A stretch of 64,000 nt of DNA. Source: Phylloscopus collybita. Lineage: Eukaryota > Chordata > Aves > Passeriformes > Phylloscopidae. The stretch's first letter is position 1. Each line of letters opens with the position of its first letter. Where the stretch lies: contig JAJNNQ010000009.1 of NCBI GenBank assembly GCA_027886175.1, forward strand, positions 8,166,501-8,230,500, written 5' to 3'. This document shows, in pieces, positions 13,135-23,781 of this stretch. Position numbers and translations under genes: made by a program. Below the pieces are notes generated by a model, which worked only from the letters and a program-made list of their open reading frames with translations, was not told the DNA's origin and ran no database searches.

Positions 13135-13200
13135 ATGAGGGCGGCGGGGCGGCGGCGGCGGGGCGGCGGGGCGGGGCGGGGGCTCCGCCGGGCTCTCTAG
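13135..13200 (+). CDS. Short arginine-rich upstream ORF just before ADRA2C
   Basis: The ATG has G at -3. Its 21 sense codons end in TAG at 13,198-13,200, leaving 25 nt to the receptor ATG at 13,226. Eight of the 21 residues are arginine and most others are Gly or Ala. It is the last ATG-initiated frame before the receptor, so it is very likely inside the messenger whichever start site is used. The beta-2 adrenergic receptor messenger is known to carry a similarly short, basic leader peptide that restrains receptor synthesis. The parallel is suggestive but may only reflect GC-rich codons. Confidence 0.45.
   Translation: MRAAGRRRRGGGAGRGLRRAL
13146..13182 (+). promoter_or_regulatory. G-quadruplex-prone tract in the ADRA2C leader
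   Basis: Runs of four or more G lie at 13,146-13,149, 13,160-13,163, 13,168-13,171, 13,173-13,176 and 13,178-13,182. The last four are separated by loops of only 4, 1 and 1 nt. In RNA this would be expected to fold into a stable quadruplex about 43 nt before the receptor AUG, inside the short upstream ORF. As DNA the same bases also contain overlapping GC boxes for Sp1-type factors. Confidence 0.55.
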
Positions 13201-13225
13201 GACGCCGGCGCCCCGCACACCCACC

Positions 13226-14560
13226 ATGGATCTGCTGCTGTTGGTGAACACGAGCCTGGGCTCTCCCAACGAGTCCCTGGCGCTGCCCCCCGCCTCGCCG
13301 TCCTCCTCGGCCCTCCTGCAGCCGCCCTCCCCCTACTCGCCGGCGGCCGTGGCCAGCCTGGCGGCGGTGGTGGGCTTCCTCATCGTCTTCACCATCGTGG
13401 GCAACGTGCTGGTGGTGATAGCTGTGCTCACCAGCCGGGCTCTGAGAGCCCCCCAGAACCTCTTCCTGGTGTCCCTGGCCAGCGCGGACATCCTGGTGGC
13501 TACCCTGGTCATGCCTTTCTCCTTAGCCAACGAGCTTATGAATTACTGGTACTTCGGCAAGGCTTGGTGTAACATTTACCTGGCGCTGGACGTGCTGTTC
13601 TGTACCTCGTCCATCGTCCACCTGTGCGCCATCAGCCTCGACAGGTATTGGTCGGTCACACAGGCGGTGGAGTACAACCTCAAGCGGACACCGCGGCGGA
13701 TCAAGGCCATCATCCTCACCGTGTGGCTCATTTCAGCCATCATCTCCTTCCCGCCATTGATCTCCGTGTACCGGGACCCTGAAGGAGATGTCTTTCCCCA
13801 GTGCAAGCTCAATGATGAGACATGGTACATCCTCTCTTCTTGCATTGGCTCTTTCTTTGCCCCCTGCCTCATCATGGTGTTGGTCTATATCCGCATCTAC
13901 CGCGTGGCCAAGCTAAGGACCAGGACCCTCTCTGAGAAGCGTACGATGCCAGAGGGGTCCTCCCAGACTGAGAACGGCTTGAGCCGTGCTGCCGGTGGCT
14001 GCACGTCCCTGAGGATGCAGCTGGGAGAGAACGGACATTATTCAGTGCACCACTGGCGCAAAGCCTCTGAGCTGGAGGACATTGAGCTGGAGGAGAGCAG
14101 CACCTCAGAGAGCAGGCGGAGGCGGAGCCGGGAGGAGCATCGCCGCAAAAGCAAGAGCCAGTCCTTCTCCTACTCATACTCCTCCAAGCACTCCAGTAGC
14201 CGTCTGTCCCGCGCCAGCAATCGCTCCATGCAGTTCTTCTCATATCGCCGTCGCCGGAAGCGTAGCAGCATCTGCCGTAAGAAAGTTGCCCAGGCCAGGG
14301 AGAAACGCTTCACTTTTGTGCTGGCTGTGGTCATGGGGGTCTTTGTAGTTTGCTGGTTCCCTTTTTTCTTCAGCTACAGCCTCTATGGTATTTGCCGGGA
14401 GGCATGTGAGGTCCCTGAGACTCTCTTCAAGTTCTTCTTCTGGATTGGGTATTGCAATAGCTCCCTCAACCCAGTCATCTACACCATCTTCAACCAGGAC
14501 TTCCGCAGGTCCTTTAAACACATTCTTTTTAAGAAGAAGAAGAAGAACTTCCGGCATTGA
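13226..14560 (+). CDS. ADRA2C: Alpha-2C adrenergic receptor, single-exon class A GPCR
   Basis: This 444-aa, intronless receptor for noradrenaline and adrenaline is expected at the plasma membrane, coupling to Gi/o to lower cAMP. Visible class A landmarks are N60 (1.50), D88 (2.50), the C115-C193 disulfide pair, the amine-binding D122 (3.32), D139-R140-Y141, TM5 S205/C206/S209, P213 (5.50), the CWFP motif at 376-379, F380/F381, F405 (7.39) and NPVIY at 415-419. N8 and N15 are N-glycosylation sequons. The third intracellular loop runs from about 225 to 358, with an acidic-serine patch (282-296) and a Ser/Arg-rich stretch (297-335). The short tail has five lysines and no palmitoylation cysteine. 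That feature, together with near identity to mammalian alpha-2C from TM1 to TM4, separates it from alpha-2A and alpha-2B. The start codon lies in a strong context (CACCATGG), and the length is close to the usual ~450-460 aa. The N-terminus and loop 3 differ strongly from mammalian forms. Family and paralogue are near certain. Confidence 0.97.
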   Translation: MDLLLLVNTSLGSPNESLALPPASPSSSALLQPPSPYSPAAVASLAAVVGFLIVFTIVGNVLVVIAVLTSRALRAPQNLFLVSLASADILVATLVMPFSLANELMNYWYFGKAWCNIYLALDVLFCTSSIVHLCAISLDRYWSVTQAVEYNLKRTPRRIKAIILTVWLISAIISFPPLISVYRDPEGDVFPQCKLNDETWYILSSCIGSFFAPCLIMVLVYIRIYRVAKLRTRTLSEKRTMPEGSSQTENGLSRAAGGCTSLRMQLGENGHYSVHHWRKASELEDIELEESSTSESRRRRSREEHRRKSKSQSFSYSYSSKHSSSRLSRASNRSMQFFSYRRRRKRSSICRKKVAQAREKRFTFVLAVVMGVFVVCWFPFFFSYSLYGICREACEVPETLFKFFFWIGYCNSSLNPVIYTIFNQDFRRSFKHILFKKKKKNFRH

Positions 14561-15175
14561 GCTGGAGGGATGGATTTGCCTTGAGCAGGAGTAGAGTTGA
14601 AAGAGAAGGCTCAGTGCTGGAAAGGAAGGAAGGGAAGAGAACACGGGGCTTGGGCTTAGGGAGTGGGAAGAGGGCTCACCCCCTCATGGAGCAGGGTGAT
14701 GCTGTGGGGAACAGGGATGGTGTCAGGCTGAGGGCCCTCACTGTGGTACAGGATGGTGACAGTGCTGGGGGAGCAGTGCTGGAGTGTGGAGGGGTAAAGG
14801 GGGAGGGAGCGATTGTCTTTGAACCCTGACAGAGGGCAAGGGGTGCCCCACAGAGCAAAGTAGGCTGAGACACTGCTTTCATGGGCTCTGGAATTTTGTG
14901 GGAAAACAAAAAGAGACATCAAAAGGAAAGGGTTAAGTAGCAGTGGTGGTGGAGATTTGAGTATTTATTAATAGGGCAGCTGGGGACTATGGTGGATTTG
15001 TCCCAGTACGAAATTGGCTTTTACTGCTTGTGTGGGGAAGGAGAGTGCAAAGTACCATGCACTGACAGTGTTTTGAGTTATAAAAGGATTTAAATGTTTG
15101 CCAAAAAAAAAAAAAAAACCTTAAGAACAATCCAAACTCTTTTCTAAATAAACCTTTGTACTGTTAAAACCTTCT
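14561..15175 (+). other. ADRA2C: ADRA2C 3' untranslated region
   Basis: This is the non-coding sequence from the TGA to just past the first good polyadenylation signal. It begins G-rich and becomes AT-rich, with a 16-base A run at 15,103-15,118. The end is inferred from the AATAAA. Use of later signals would lengthen it; for example, an AATAAA lies within an A-rich tract near 15,531. Confidence 0.65.
15147..15152 (+). terminator. Polyadenylation signal AATAAA for ADRA2C
   Basis: A canonical hexamer about 590 nt after the stop codon. T- and G/T-rich sequence follows within about 70-100 nt, as downstream elements require. Cleavage is expected around 15,165-15,180. Confidence 0.65.
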
Positions 15176-16815
15176 GAATCATGATTTTGCACAAGGGATG
15201 AAGTCAAACGAAGCATGGGGTTTTCTTTTCCTTTGGAGGGGTCTTTGCCTATAGATCCGGATGGGAAATATTTTTCCTATCTTCCCATAGTTTTTGATTA
15301 GTCAGATTAGTAAGACAAACCTGGGAGTCTTGCATTTTTTTTCAAGAAATATGAAGATGAGCACATATACCCCATGACCTCATTTCCTTCTGCTGGATCA
15401 CCAGGCAGTAAATTCCTGCTCCATCCTTCTCAGATTAGTGACCTAAGGACCTTGCTGTCCTGGAGCAGATACTGAAAAAAAATTCATTCTGGTGAACTTG
15501 CCTAACATTTTTTGAGATTAAAAAAAAAAAAAATAAAAATCAAGTTTTCACTTGCCCAGGGGAACTTTTCCTCCCCAGTTTTTCAGTGTCCCTTCAAAGG
15601 CTAATCTCAGGGCTGGATGCATGCTCCTCATTCTCAGACAGGCAGTTGAAGGCACTCTGATATGCAAGTTTTTAGAGGAAGAGCAATCACCCCACTACTA
15701 AGGTCTTTAAATCCTTCATATTTAGAGTCTCAGAGCAACTAAATCCTTTTTAATTTTTAATGAGAAGCATACATTGCAGAGTGCCAGCAGTGTATGTGAA
15801 CAAATCTCAAAAGGAGGTGCAGCTGTTCCAAACCTTTGGTGTTAATGTACTTGCTTTCCCTTCTTCTGTTTGCATTTCTAGTTTATGATTTTAGAGGATT
15901 TTCTTGGGAGGGGGGGCAGAAGAGGGGAGAGTGGTTTGAAAAGTTATTGAAACAAACCATATTTCCCATGGGTTTATAAAATGTCATAAACTGCAATGAA
16001 GAAAATGAGAGACAGGGACTGGTGTCTGTACATTCATCACTGAATGCATACCAAGTGTAAGAGTGAGCTGAGCATTTACATCCCTTCTTCAGCTGTGCTG
16101 CTGCAAGGTGTGTATTCTGTTTGTGGAGCAAATACTACTCCTTTCTGTGTTTATCACTCCTTCCATAGGCAGCAGGATTCAGCATCTGCCTCAAATGCAC
16201 CTTTCCACAGCAAACAGTTATTGGAAAAAAAAGAGGATGAAATCTAATCACATATAACAGGCTTCTTAAAACAGCTGAATTGAATCGATATTGAAGAGTC
16301 ATCAGATACCCCTTTCCTTACTTCCTCTGTTCTGTCTGAAAGGTGTCTGTAGCCTCCTCTGTTGAAATCTCTGTAGCATAAGGAAAGAGGATAGAGCAGT
16401 CACCTTGTTTCATCAGTTTTTCATGATTAGCATTTGGTTTGCTTAACCCTGGAAAAGGAGACTGTCAGTGGCTGAGGTTCTGGTTGTTCCTTCAGTAGAC
16501 AGTTTAACTCAAATTCAAGTGGGAGTTCTGATGAAGTAGGGATTAGGTGATTGCATCAAATGCATTAGAAGTTTGCTGGATTTCGCTAAGTAAACAAGTG
16601 AGATATTGTTGAAGTCCTAAATCTGTAACTTATTGGATGCTTTCTTGAAATAAGGCTCAGAGTGTGAAAAGATTTGAGCTGTGTTTCAATAACAAATGGT
16701 TCGGTACAGATGCATACCTGAGACAGATAAAAGAGAGATAAAAATAGCAACTGAGAGGAGGAAATTACAAGCCATTTCTCTTTTGCAAAATGGAGAGCTC
16801 TTATTAAAGTTACAT

Positions 16816-16843
16816 CAACAAGAGCTGAAACTAGCTCTTGTTG
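16816..16843. repeat. Perfect 11-bp inverted repeat with 6-nt loop
   Basis: CAACAAGAGCT (16,816-16,826) and AGCTCTTGTTG (16,833-16,843) surround GAAACT. Confidence 0.9.
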
Positions 16844-17288
16844 CTTGTAGGTAACTATGTAGCTAAAAAGTTCAGGTTTGTTTACTCTGAAGAAACTATA
16901 TAATCACCAGAGCAACCAAAGCAACATATGGTACCTGGCTACTACCTCTGAGCTCCTGGACAGCTTCATTAGAGGTACCCTTTCCTGCCAAATGAAGGTC
17001 TGCTTTTGTCACTTAATGCTCCCTGAGAGGGGTTTCCCAGTCTGCAGACTCACAGTGGTTTCACTGTTGCACTGCTTTTGAAATGAGCTCTGTGGCCTAT
17101 AAACACAGTCCTTCCCCCCCGTCCCCCTTTTTTTTTCTTGTGGAATTCAAGTAGTCTGTGGAAATTAAATTTAATTGACAGATTTTAGTGGGCAAAAAAT
17201 ATATATGGAATGACTGATGTGCCTTAAAAGTTCTTTGCAGTAAAAATATTCTGTGGTCATTATAAACATTAAAGAAATAATGCTTCTA

Positions 17289-17310
17289 TTTTTTTTTTTT
17301 TTTTTTTTTT
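17289..17310. repeat. 22-bp poly(T) tract
   Basis: An uninterrupted T run in AT-rich intergenic DNA, with no poly(A)-signal complement close by on the reverse strand. Confidence 0.9.
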
Positions 17311-20300
17311 GCACTTCCAAACATTTATAAGGGATTGATGCAGATACTGAATATCTGCAAACAGCAACCAGGGTATTTCTGTGGTTTTAATTTTTCTCGT
17401 CACAGTTGCTCATCTGCTTCAATGCCTCAAGAGGGTCTTATTTCTTCTGAGCTAAATAAAAAGTAATATTCATTAATAAAGATGTGCAGTTTACACCCCT
17501 TTTAAGTGCATTTCCCTCTAAATTAGTGAATACAGAGGATTTCTATAAAAATTGTTTTTAATGTAACTACTGAATATGCTTCAAGTATAATGGGGCTGAT
17601 TTACTTTTTCTTTTTAAATACAGTGTTCTCTCTCTTATTACTTGTAATAGCTGAAGACTGGAATTTGTAACATATTGTGTGGTGTTAACTTTTCATAAAA
17701 AGTTTTCAGCTCTGCTATCACTGTGGTTGTGCCTCAACTGTAAGCTGGCTAATAGTGCATACAGGAGAAAAATAGTCTATGCAGCTTTTGCTTAAGAAAA
17801 AGGGAGAAGATGTAAATGTGCTGAGTTGTTTCTTTGATCAGATATGATAAACTGGTTGAAACACTCACTCTCTACTGTTGTGGAAGAACGAAATATTGCT
17901 ACTAAGCCATATTGATTTTAGCAAGTACCTGATCTTTAACTCTTCATTTGCTCATTTCACCATGAAGAAAAATTTCTGTCAGTCTTAAGTGAGAAGCTGA
18001 TATTTCATTTTCAGTTTTCTGAACGGTGCTGTTGTTGGTTGGGTGCTGAAATATCGAACAGTGTAACTTAGCTGGGATGGGAACTCAGTGGTGCTGTCCT
18101 TCAGCCACCTCTGTGGGAGTTTTGCATGAGAGACAAATGCAGAATTAGCCTCTTCAGGGCTTGAGGCAGATGGAAGGGGCTTTAAAAATAGGAGATTTGA
18201 CAGGATCACAGCTTTAAATCATTGTCTGAAATAAGAATCAGGCCCTTGTTGTTCTGTGCGATCTCTGTTCAGAAGAGTCATGCTGCTGCAAGAGCACTGG
18301 TGATTTCTGACAAGCAGATCTGAGGTGAAAGTCTGCATGCAGCTTTGCACACATTGGCCTGTATCATCCTTTGTGAGTAATCCCAGAAAACTCGAGTGGA
18401 ATTTACTCGTAAATCAGGAAGATACTCACTGCGGGCAAAGACTTTAGGAGCTTCCTTAAACGTCGCCTCTTTTTTAGTAAACACGCTGGAGGAATTTAAG
18501 TAAATGTTTGTGCGTAAATGTAGGAGAACAGAAGGAAAGCAATCCTCCTGCTTAACTCTTGACTACTGTTCAAGCCCATAGAAGTTGTGGATTGTGGGGT
18601 TTTTGACTATATAACCAGAGGAACAAACCCTATTTTCAGTATAAGCTGTGTGAAGAGCATTATGTGATTGCATCTGTTTTCAGAGAAAAAAAAAAGTTGG
18701 TCTGTGAGGGTTGGTACTGGCTAGAACAGCATCTAAATTGTAAGGATTTTGTAGGAACTGTTGGTAATGAAATCCATTTCAGGAGAATGTTCTGACCTTA
18801 AACTATGACTGCTCTCAAGGAGAGAATATCTACAAGCTGTGCAAAAAGAAGACCAGATGCTATCTGAGAGTTTGTTTTTATAGTTGCTCGTTATGACCTT
18901 GTTGGTGAGCAGAAAGCAACTAGATGCTTCAGAGAAAAAGCTCTAACTTGAAGGGGGAACAGTGCATGAGGAAATGGGTACCCAAACCACTGAGGGAATT
19001 AATATTTGCATGCCTTCTTTCTAATGCAGACAGGTACAGTGGAGGAAGCTACCTTTTTCATTGCACAATAGGAAACGTTCATTTGTGTTCCAGATCTGTG
19101 GGTCACCTGGGCCATACAAAAGATGACACAGGAGAGAGCAGAGAGAGGATTGTTCACTTCAGTGTTCAACACCAAGCTTAAATTTATTCTTTGTCCTTGA
19201 AATTAACCCAAAAATACAGTTTGGCACTTGGGCCCAAAGGCTATGTAGCATCAATAATGCTACACTGAATATAGTCTAGTTTTAGCAAAAAGCATCAGTT
19301 CATATTATACACCCTGCACATCTCTATTTCAGGGCAGAAGTAGGAGAGTCTGATACTTAAATTGTGTGAGAAAGGAATAATCAGCAGTTTGAAGAGTCAC
19401 AGGTATATTAAAAAATATACCTAGATCCTCTTCTGATAACAGAGCTGGCTTCAGTTTTGTGGGTCCCAATCACTTTGAACTCGTAAGAAATGGAGAGGTA
19501 GAAAACATAGAAACAGTAGAAATGCTGCTTCTCAAGGAAGCAAAAAGTGGCAGATTGCTCAGTCATGTTGGGATCTTTATGCCAACCCCACGCCAGTGGG
19601 CTGATAACTGTTACTGGGTTTTGTGGGGAGGGCTGAGGTGTCTTCAACTCTCAGTGGCTATCACAGTTGATCTGAACTAAGGAAATACCTACAGTTGGTA
19701 CATTGCCTTTGTTTGAAGTGACAGCCCTTAGAGTGTAACAGAAGACATTTTAAGTAGTTTCTCTCTCCTCTGGCACATGTTCTTCACTATCCCAAACATT
19801 TTTTAATTCAATTGCACAACAGCTGATAAAGTAGAGAAAGTTTGTCAGTATCTTACAGAAAAAAAAAAATACGAAGAGGCATGGGAAATAGTAAGTAATA
19901 AAACCTGGTGTCTTAGTCCTGACATAACATTTTACCATAATACCAGTCTTTTATTCCTCACCCCCCTTTTCTTCTTTTGGAAAACAGAAATTCATGCAAA
20001 ACTGCAGAAGCTTATTTTAAATAGACTACACCAATGATACTGTTTACACTAGGAAAAAATGAGCTTTTCTGTCAGCAAGTAGCCTTTTGCTGTAAAGCAA
20101 TTTTCTTTACTACACTTATCTGAAAAATCTAATGAAAAGTAGACCAGCACTTAATTCAATTTGCCTATATGTACCTCTCTTAATAAAAATGCTTTATTAA
20201 AGGTCCTGAATGTAAAGGGCACAAATGAAATGTAGCTGCCTGCTACATCAAAATCAATTAGTTGTGTTTCAGCATTTTTGTGAACAGCAGTCATTCATTT

Positions 20301-22792
20301 TGCATGATGCTCTTTCCTGATAGCTCTCTGCTGACAGAGGAAGCTGTTCACCCTGTTGACAACAGGAATAAAATGAGGATTCATATTTGCCTCCATTAAC
20401 TCTGTTAAGTCTCCTCTAATACATTAAAAAGCAGGCTGCTAGAAGTAGGTCTTTTGGTGTGATGTCTAGTATGTGACATGGATCAGAGAATTAATAACCT
20501 GACTGGTTCCAAGATGTACAGCACACTTAATTGAGAGGCTCACCCTAGGCTGCAGGGACATGCTTCATTTGGTTTTGTTTTCTATTCCTTTGACCCAACA
20601 TTGCAAATTATTTGCTCTGTAGTGGAACGTTTTCAGCACACCATCCCTTTAAACCTCATCTGCTGCAGTAAGAAATTAATACTGAGGTCTCCCACTTCCT
20701 CACTGAGTGCTTTGGCCAATAGACTATTTATATAGGTGATGCAGCTAAAATGCCTTTCCTTTTGGCACATGAATGTTTTATTTGATTGAGCTTTTTATCT
20801 TTCAGTAGACTAACACTCTTGTTCCACAAGGACATTCTCTATCTGGAAAGCAAACATATGTCAAATACTTGGAGGAATATTAGAAATCCTGAGAAACCTC
20901 ATCCACTCCAGGTAAATTCTAAAAGAGAACACCACTGAGCTGAGCTAAGAAAAAGGCTTAATCTTGTCTCTGGTGGGGATGTCCTCTCTGAGACCACCTA
21001 CAACTCTGGTGTGCCTCTGATCAGATTTGGTGCAGTGTGTGGAGCTGTTCTGTTGGGCCCCTGCAGCTGTACTGGGAGGAGCAATTTCAAGTGTCCAGCA
21101 AAGATTAGAGAAGGTAAACACATACTTATTGAATCATTTCACATTACAGCAGACACTCTCACTTTGGTTTCCTGTTCCCTTTTTGCACTCTTTAAATTAG
21201 CCCTTGCTTTTAATCTGACTGCCATACAGAGCCTGTGCTTGCAGTGCCTCTCCACTGAATGCCTCAGTGTCTGACCTACAAAGGGTTGATGACACCCTCC
21301 TCCTCTCAGCTGTGCTGGAAGGGTTCTCCAGAAGACTCCCTCTGAGGTGCTTCCATGTGGTGCTGAGCTCTGTATGAGTACCTGGAGTAACAGGAGTTAC
21401 TGCAAGTTCTTGACTGATTCCAAGCCATACTGTTTTATCACCAATAAATTCTTGAGTACAGAGTTTCAAAGTGGCTATAAATGTGCATTCCCTAAGGTTG
21501 GCACTGATTTGTTTACATCAGCAGCCATTTCTGTAGGTAATTAAAGGGAGACTTTTAGTCAATCCATCAGACACTACTTTGGATTTGCCACATGGCACAT
21601 CAGAGAAACACGATGTGTTGTTTTAACAACACAATTAGCAATAGAAGTGATTAAAGATTCCTGAATGGCATGTTATTCTGTAAAAAAAAACAAAAACAAA
21701 AACAAAACAACCAACCCAATGCAGTTCAATGAAATCTGATTGTTCTTTAAAGAATGTGTCTGTTTTACCCAGGGTATAATGGAAATCAGGAGACCTTTAA
21801 TCAGCTTCTGGGGGCCTGACTTGCTGGCTTGGCTGCCTGGCTCCTGGGCAGACTGCTGGGTGAGGTGCCAGAGAGCCCAGACTTCCAGGCTCCTGGGCCC
21901 TGGCAGCTCAGGCCCCTGGGTTTATGGACACTCAGCTGAGCTCCATTATCACAGCATCTAAATGCTTCATAACTTTTGTTATACTTAGTCTGTCAGTGCC
22001 TTTATGCATTAAAGAGTGACTGCCATGCCCTTTCTTCTGATGAGGAACTAAAAGATTAATGGCAGTTAGGTAGGTAGATGATAAAAACCTTCTGTTTTAC
22101 ATGGATCTTTCTAGTTGCAAAGCCACTATTGATTTTGTCAGGCCCCTGCTAAGCTCCAATGTATAAAGTCCCACCTTGTGCTTTAAAGTTCTGCTTCTGC
22201 CTCTGTGATTGCCATAGGCCCTCAGAACTTGCACACAAATCCCATCAGGATACACAAAGTCAGTGTGCCTCTGCTCCCCACCTGGTAGGGAGCTCATGCA
22301 GTTTGGATATTGCAGAATAAGGAAAAGGGAAGGTACAACCTCCAGTTTGTGGGGGTGCAATGATATTGCTGCCATTTCTTTAAGGTCTGTGTGGTTTTAG
22401 TCACCAGTGCTATTCACACTACCTTTTCTGGATGTCTGCTTTGATTGTGTGTTGAACAAGTACCCTCAGGGCATGATTGACCTATGACTTATACCCCAAA
22501 GGAGTGGACTTTTTCTGTACTCCTGGCAAAGTACAGAAATCACAAATACTTCCTTAAAAAAAAAAAAATTACCAAAGATCTCCCCAAAACTAGTCCATTG
22601 ATACAGCCAATCTCATTTATGGGTTAAGGCTCAAATTCAGGTAAATTAAAAAAAAAAAAAAAAGGCCCAGAGATCTTTCATATCTCACATTTCTTTTAGT
22701 GCAGGTCTCTCAGGATACAGTCTGGATCACTAGATCCTAGTTTTCTCAGACTTTGAAGGTCATCTCCCTTGAGGCTACAGAACCTATGTCTT

Positions 22793-22828
22793 CAATAATG
22801 CAGAATTTTCCTGGAAACTGCATTATTG
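22793..22828. repeat. Perfect 11-bp inverted repeat with nested inner arms
   Basis: CAATAATGCAG (22,793-22,803) and CTGCATTATTG (22,818-22,828) are exact complements. Within the 14-nt spacer TTTCC and GGAAA are also complementary, so up to about 16 pairs are possible with a small bulge. Confidence 0.88.
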
Positions 22829-23610
22829 CAGATGTTATAAATGTTTAAGACTCAAGAAATAACACACTTGATTCCAAAACTAGGCAGGATGAAATCCCTA
22901 TCTGGCAATACTGTTGGGAACAAACATTTGGGGCTACTCTGTGTATGTTTCTCAGGCAAAATTATGACTGTAGAGGGATCTTGAGTTCCAAGTGAATGTT
23001 TTGTGCAGAGGAGGCTTCCTGACAGTATTTCCCACCTTCAGAAGTGTCAGTCAATGTCTATCAAATTAATACTTTTCATAATAAGGCATAGGATTGTCCC
23101 TGGTTATATTCTTAAAGGGGAAAATAAAAAGTAAAAGTAATTTTAAAAAAATGTAGTCATGCATAGAAAATGTGAAAGGAAAAGGAACCTGTCTGTTGCT
23201 GAAGACTTCGGCAGCAATTCATTCTTACCTAATTCTGCCGTATCCAGCTAGGGATAACTGATGGTCACATCGGTTGAGGCTGCCCTCACGTTACAATGTT
23301 TTCAAAAAGTGTCATAACATTTTGTGTATTAAATAGATTTCTGCTGTGGTAGCAGTTACTATTAATTAGTGACAGAAATTGTGCTCTTTTTCCTCCTTCT
23401 TAGGAGGAGAAACAAACAGAAGGTATTTTACAGGACTACAAAAATAGCTGTTCCTTTTCTACTTTGGTAAGGCAAAAAAAAAAAAAAATAGGAACAAACA
23501 TATTAAAGAGACATTAGGAATTTAGGCTGCAGATTAACTATTTAATTGTCTGATTCATCAAGCACAACTCAATAATTAACTCAAGGTTTTATGTGTTATG
23601 TAATAACATG

Positions 23611-23781
23611 TCTGAGTTGCCCAGAAAGGCTGTGCTGTCTGTCCTCAGAGATTTTCAAGACCCAGGTGGATAATGCCCTGAGTAACCTGGTCTGGCCTCA
23701 CAGGTGACCCTGCTTTGAGCCTGAGACTGGACTAGTGGCATTCTGAGGTCCCTTCCAGCCTGAATTAGCCTATGATTCTGA
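23611..23781 (+). mobile_element. CR1 LINE 3' fragment
   Basis: The sequence follows the CR1 3' end in order: GCCCAGAAAGGCTGTG, the segment around GATTTTCAAGACC, AACCTGGTCTGGC, then GGTCCCTTCCAGCC and a terminal TATGATTCTG. It is 5'-truncated and diverged, as nearly all avian CR1 copies are, and has no coding capacity. Confidence 0.88.

Larger units (their letters stand above)
12000..13700. promoter_or_regulatory. CpG island over ADRA2C promoter, leader and early coding region
   Basis: GC content and CpG frequency rise abruptly near 12,000 from AT-rich flanks. They stay high through the leader and the first ~150 codons, then fall within the coding region. This is typical of a CpG-island promoter of a developmentally regulated vertebrate gene. 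The boundaries were judged by eye. Confidence 0.85.
15176..23610. other. Gene-free intergenic DNA downstream of ADRA2C
   Basis: No coding region is recognisable. The stretch contains the 22-bp T run, A runs at 22,648-22,663 and elsewhere, and two short hairpins listed separately. Additional AATAAA hexamers (for example near 17,455) could serve longer ADRA2C transcripts, but nothing shows that they do. Confidence 0.65.

Noticed and set aside
11809..13269. 486-codon minus-strand ORF as a real protein gene
   Set aside because: It is low-complexity Ala/Pro/Arg/Gly throughout, built on a minisatellite and CpG island. The other two frames on the same strand are equally open, so the openness comes from composition.
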